A stretch of 64,000 bases of DNA from Variovorax sp. V93 (lineage in GTDB: Bacteria; Pseudomonadota; Gammaproteobacteria; Burkholderiales; Burkholderiaceae_C): the NCBI RefSeq assembly GCF_041154485.1, contig NZ_AP028669.1:4712001-4776000 (forward strand), in the 5' to 3' direction. Positions 61,932-64,000 of this stretch are shown here, in pieces (position 1 is the stretch's first letter; every line of letters starts with the position of its first letter). The notes beneath the pieces were generated by a model. It searched no databases. It was not told the DNA's origin and saw only the letters and a list, made by a program, of their open reading frames with translations. The position numbers and the translations under genes were made by a program.

Positions 61932-64000
61932 TCAGGCAGCCAGCCGCTCGAGCTGCGCCACGCGGTTCATCGCGGCGTGCAGCGACATCAGCAGTCCGAG
62001 CCGGTTGAGGCGCAGGTCGGCCTGCTCGGCATTGACCATCACGCCGTCGAAGAAGGCATCGACCGGTTCGCGCAGCGCGGCCAGGGTCTGCAGCGAAGCG
62101 GTGTAGTCGCCGGCGTCGAACTGGGCATTGGCGGCGGGCACGACCTCGGCCATGGCGGCATGCAGCGCCTTCTCGGCAGGCTCCTTCAGCAGCAGTTCGC
62201 TGACGTGCGCGTCGGCTTCGGGCGCCTTCTTGAGGATGTTGCCGATGCGCTTGTTGGCGGCGGCCAGCGCGGCGGCGGCGGGCAGCGCGGCAAAGGCGCG
62301 CACCGCCGCCAGCAGCTTGGGCACTTCGCCCAGGCGCTGTGGCCGCGGCGCCAGCACGGCGTCGACTTCCTGGGCGCTGGCGCCCTGCTCGCGCAGGCTG
62401 CCAGCCAGGCGGTCGAGGATGAAGTCCTGCAGCTCGGCCGTGGCCTTGCCGATGTCGAAGCCCTCGATGTCCTTGAACTGCGCGGCGGCGTCCTGCAGCA
62501 GCGCGTCGAGCTTCAGCGGCAGGTCTTTCTCGATCAGCATGCGGATCACGCCAAGCGCATGGCGGCGCAGCGCGAAGGGGTCGCGGTCGCCGGTGGGCAG
62601 GTTGCCGATGCCGAACATGCCGACCAGCGTCTCGAGCTTGTCGGCCAGCGCGACCACCTGCCCCACGCTGTTGCGCGGCAGCTCGTCGCCGGCAAAGCGC
62701 GGCTTGTAGTGGTCTTCGATCGCGTCGGCCACTTCGGCAGAGAGGCCGTCGTGCAGCGCGTAGTAGCGGCCCATGGTGCCCTGCAGCTCCGGGAACTCGC
62801 CGACCATCTCGGTCACGAGGTCGGCCTTGGCCAGTTGCGCGGCCTGCACGGCATGCGCGACGAGCGCGGCGCCGCCGAGCTTTTCAGCAATGCCGCGCGC
62901 AATGCGCATCACGCGTTCGACGCGCTCGCCCTGGGTGCCGAGCTTGTTGTGGTAGACCACCTTGCCCAGCGATTCGACGCGCGAGGCCAGCGACTTCTTG
63001 CGGTCCTGGTCGAAGAAGAACTTGGCGTCGGCCAGGCGCGGGCGCACCACGCGCTCGTTGCCGCCGACCACCGCGCTCGCGTCTTCCGGGCTGATGTTGC
63101 TGACCACCAGGAACTTGTTGGTGAGCCGGTTCGAGGCGTCGAGCAGCGGAAAATACTTCTGGTTGGCCTTCATCGTAAGGATGAGGCACTCCTGCGGCAC
63201 TTCGAGGAATTCGCGCTCGAAGCTGCAGACCAGCACGTTGGGCCGCTCGACCAGCGCGGTCACTTCGTCGAGCAGCGCGTCGTCGTGGATCGGCACCACG
63301 GCGCCGCCGACTTGCACGGCCGCGGCCGCGAGCTGGCGCGCGATCTCGGTGCGGCGCGCTTCGAAGCTCGCGATGACCGCGCCCTCGTCCTGCATCTGCA
63401 GCGCATAGCTGTTGGCGTCGCGCAGCACGACCGGATCGACGGCCGCCTCGAAGCGGTGGCCGTGGGTTTCGCGGCCGGCCTTCAGGCCGAGCGCCTCGAC
63501 CGGCACCACGGCGTCGCCATGCAGCGCCACCAGGCCATGCGCGGGGCGCACGAAGCTCACGCTGCTCCAGCCGGGCAGCTCGCAGCCGCTTTCGAGCTGG
63601 TAGCTCATCACCTTGGGAATCGGCAGCTTGGCAATGGCTTCGGCCAACGCCTTCTGCAGGCCTTCGGCCAGCGTTGCGCCCTTGGCGGTGCTTTCGTAGA
63701 ACAGCGCTTCGGCCTTGCCGTCCATCGCGCGCTTGAGGCCGGGCACGGCCGAGGCGTCTGCGCCCAGCGCGGCCAGGCGCTTGAGCAGCGCGGGCGTGGG
63801 CTGGCCCGAGGCGTCGAGCCCCACGGCCACGGGCATGAGCTTTTGCGACACGGCCTTGTCGGCGGCGCGCTCGGCCACGTGCGTGAGGTGCGCAGCCAGG
63901 CGGCGCGGCGACGCATAGGCTGTGAGCACCGAGGCGGGCTCGGCAAGCCCCTGGGCCACGATCTGGTCGCGCAGCACGCCGGCGAAGGCGTCGCCGAGTT
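61932..64000 (-). CDS. glyS: Glycine-tRNA ligase beta subunit, 5' end missing
   Basis: About 689 residues are visible, reading in from the right edge (LGDAFAGVLRDQ...); roughly 15-30 N-terminal residues are outside. Hallmarks include SYQLESGCELPGWSSVSFVRPAHGLVALHGD, MKANQKYFPLLDASNRLTNKFLVVSNI and RPRLADAKFFFDQDRKKSL of GlyS. Glycyl-tRNA synthesis needs the alpha subunit (glyQ), which should lie just beyond the window. The operon continues into gmhB, plsC and a metallopeptidase. Confidence 0.95.
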   Translation of the reverse strand, partial: LGDAFAGVLRDQIVAQGLAEPASVLTAYASPRRLAAHLTHVAERAADKAVSQKLMPVAVGLDASGQPTPALLKRLAALGADASAVPGLKRAMDGKAEALFYESTAKGATLAEGLQKALAEAIAKLPIPKVMSYQLESGCELPGWSSVSFVRPAHGLVALHGDAVVPVEALGLKAGRETHGHRFEAAVDPVVLRDANSYALQMQDEGAVIASFEARRTEIARQLAAAAVQVGGAVVPIHDDALLDEVTALVERPNVLVCSFEREFLEVPQECLILTMKANQKYFPLLDASNRLTNKFLVVSNISPEDASAVVGGNERVVRPRLADAKFFFDQDRKKSLASRVESLGKVVYHNKLGTQGERVERVMRIARGIAEKLGGAALVAHAVQAAQLAKADLVTEMVGEFPELQGTMGRYYALHDGLSAEVADAIEDHYKPRFAGDELPRNSVGQVVALADKLETLVGMFGIGNLPTGDRDPFALRRHALGVIRMLIEKDLPLKLDALLQDAAAQFKDIEGFDIGKATAELQDFILDRLAGSLREQGASAQEVDAVLAPRPQRLGEVPKLLAAVRAFAALPAAAALAAANKRIGNILKKAPEADAHVSELLLKEPAEKALHAAMAEVVPAANAQFDAGDYTASLQTLAALREPVDAFFDGVMVNAEQADLRLNRLGLLMSLHAAMNRVAQLERLAA

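Overview
The window is about 64 kb of GC-rich, densely coding bacterial chromosome. Its gene content and order (glyS-gmhB-plsC-metallopeptidase, an uptake family of Bug-type binding proteins, a double-length UvrA, leucine degradation genes) suggest a betaproteobacterium of the Comamonadaceae, most likely Variovorax or a close relative. That assignment is inference from gene content, not from a marker gene. No tRNA, rRNA, transposase, phage gene or CRISPR array was seen. About 57 protein genes are supported, the first and last cut by the window ends.

Region 1 (1-7.3 kb): the end of a HAD phosphatase, a divergent MFS exporter/TetR pair with a clear two-site operator, a Bug-type binding protein, then an ornithine cyclodeaminase/acetylpolyamine amidohydrolase pair and a MocR-type regulator. 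Region 2 (7.4-15.5 kb) is a coherent catabolic operon: GABA aminotransferase, a four-gene PotABCD-like ABC importer, a guanidinobutyrase/agmatinase-type ureohydrolase and succinate-semialdehyde dehydrogenase. Together these can import a polyamine or guanidino compound, release GABA and feed succinate to the TCA cycle.

Region 3 (15.5-26 kb): a 1949-residue UvrA-like protein with four ABC modules, interrupted in frame by a REP-pair repeat; two tandem paralogous Leu/Ile/Val-type binding proteins without permeases; a 48-residue membrane protein; and an MHS-family transporter with a large extracytoplasmic loop. Region 4 (26-33.6 kb, all on the minus strand) starts with an IclR regulator and runs through a cupin, a Bug protein, a CoA-transferase, an acyl-CoA dehydrogenase, acylphosphatase, an HMG-CoA-lyase-type enzyme, a YbaK deacylase, a DUF1289 protein and a DsbA-like isomerase.

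Region 5 (33.7-44.3 kb) holds a GhrA-type reductase, an EthD protein and the leucine/isovalerate operon: isovaleryl-CoA dehydrogenase, acyl-CoA ligase, methylcrotonyl-CoA carboxylase beta, methylglutaconyl-CoA hydratase, a DUF4126 membrane protein and methylcrotonyl-CoA carboxylase alpha. A divergent AraC-type regulator faces the operon across a 21-bp direct repeat. Region 6 (44.3-55.3 kb): a composite inverted-repeat element, a thioredoxin, a HAD phosphatase, thiC behind a TPP riboswitch, a YchJ-like protein, a second acyl-CoA dehydrogenase, an M20 peptidase, a thiolase, aceK, a beta-carbonic anhydrase and a LiuR-like MerR regulator. Region 7 (55.3-64 kb): a metallo-beta-lactamase-fold protein behind a perfect 20-bp palindrome, an LRR-kinase fused in one chain and overlapping a pseudouridine synthase gene, a short-chain dehydrogenase, and the glyS-gmhB-plsC-metallopeptidase operon.

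Three copies of one REP-pair (BIME-like) element occur at 19.9, 31.3 and 41.8 kb, and a different long inverted-repeat element at 44.3-44.6 kb. The least explained items are the in-frame repeat inside uvrA, the LRR-kinase/pseudouridine synthase pair, the inverted operator boxes at several regulator genes and the Asp-to-Asn change in GmhB.
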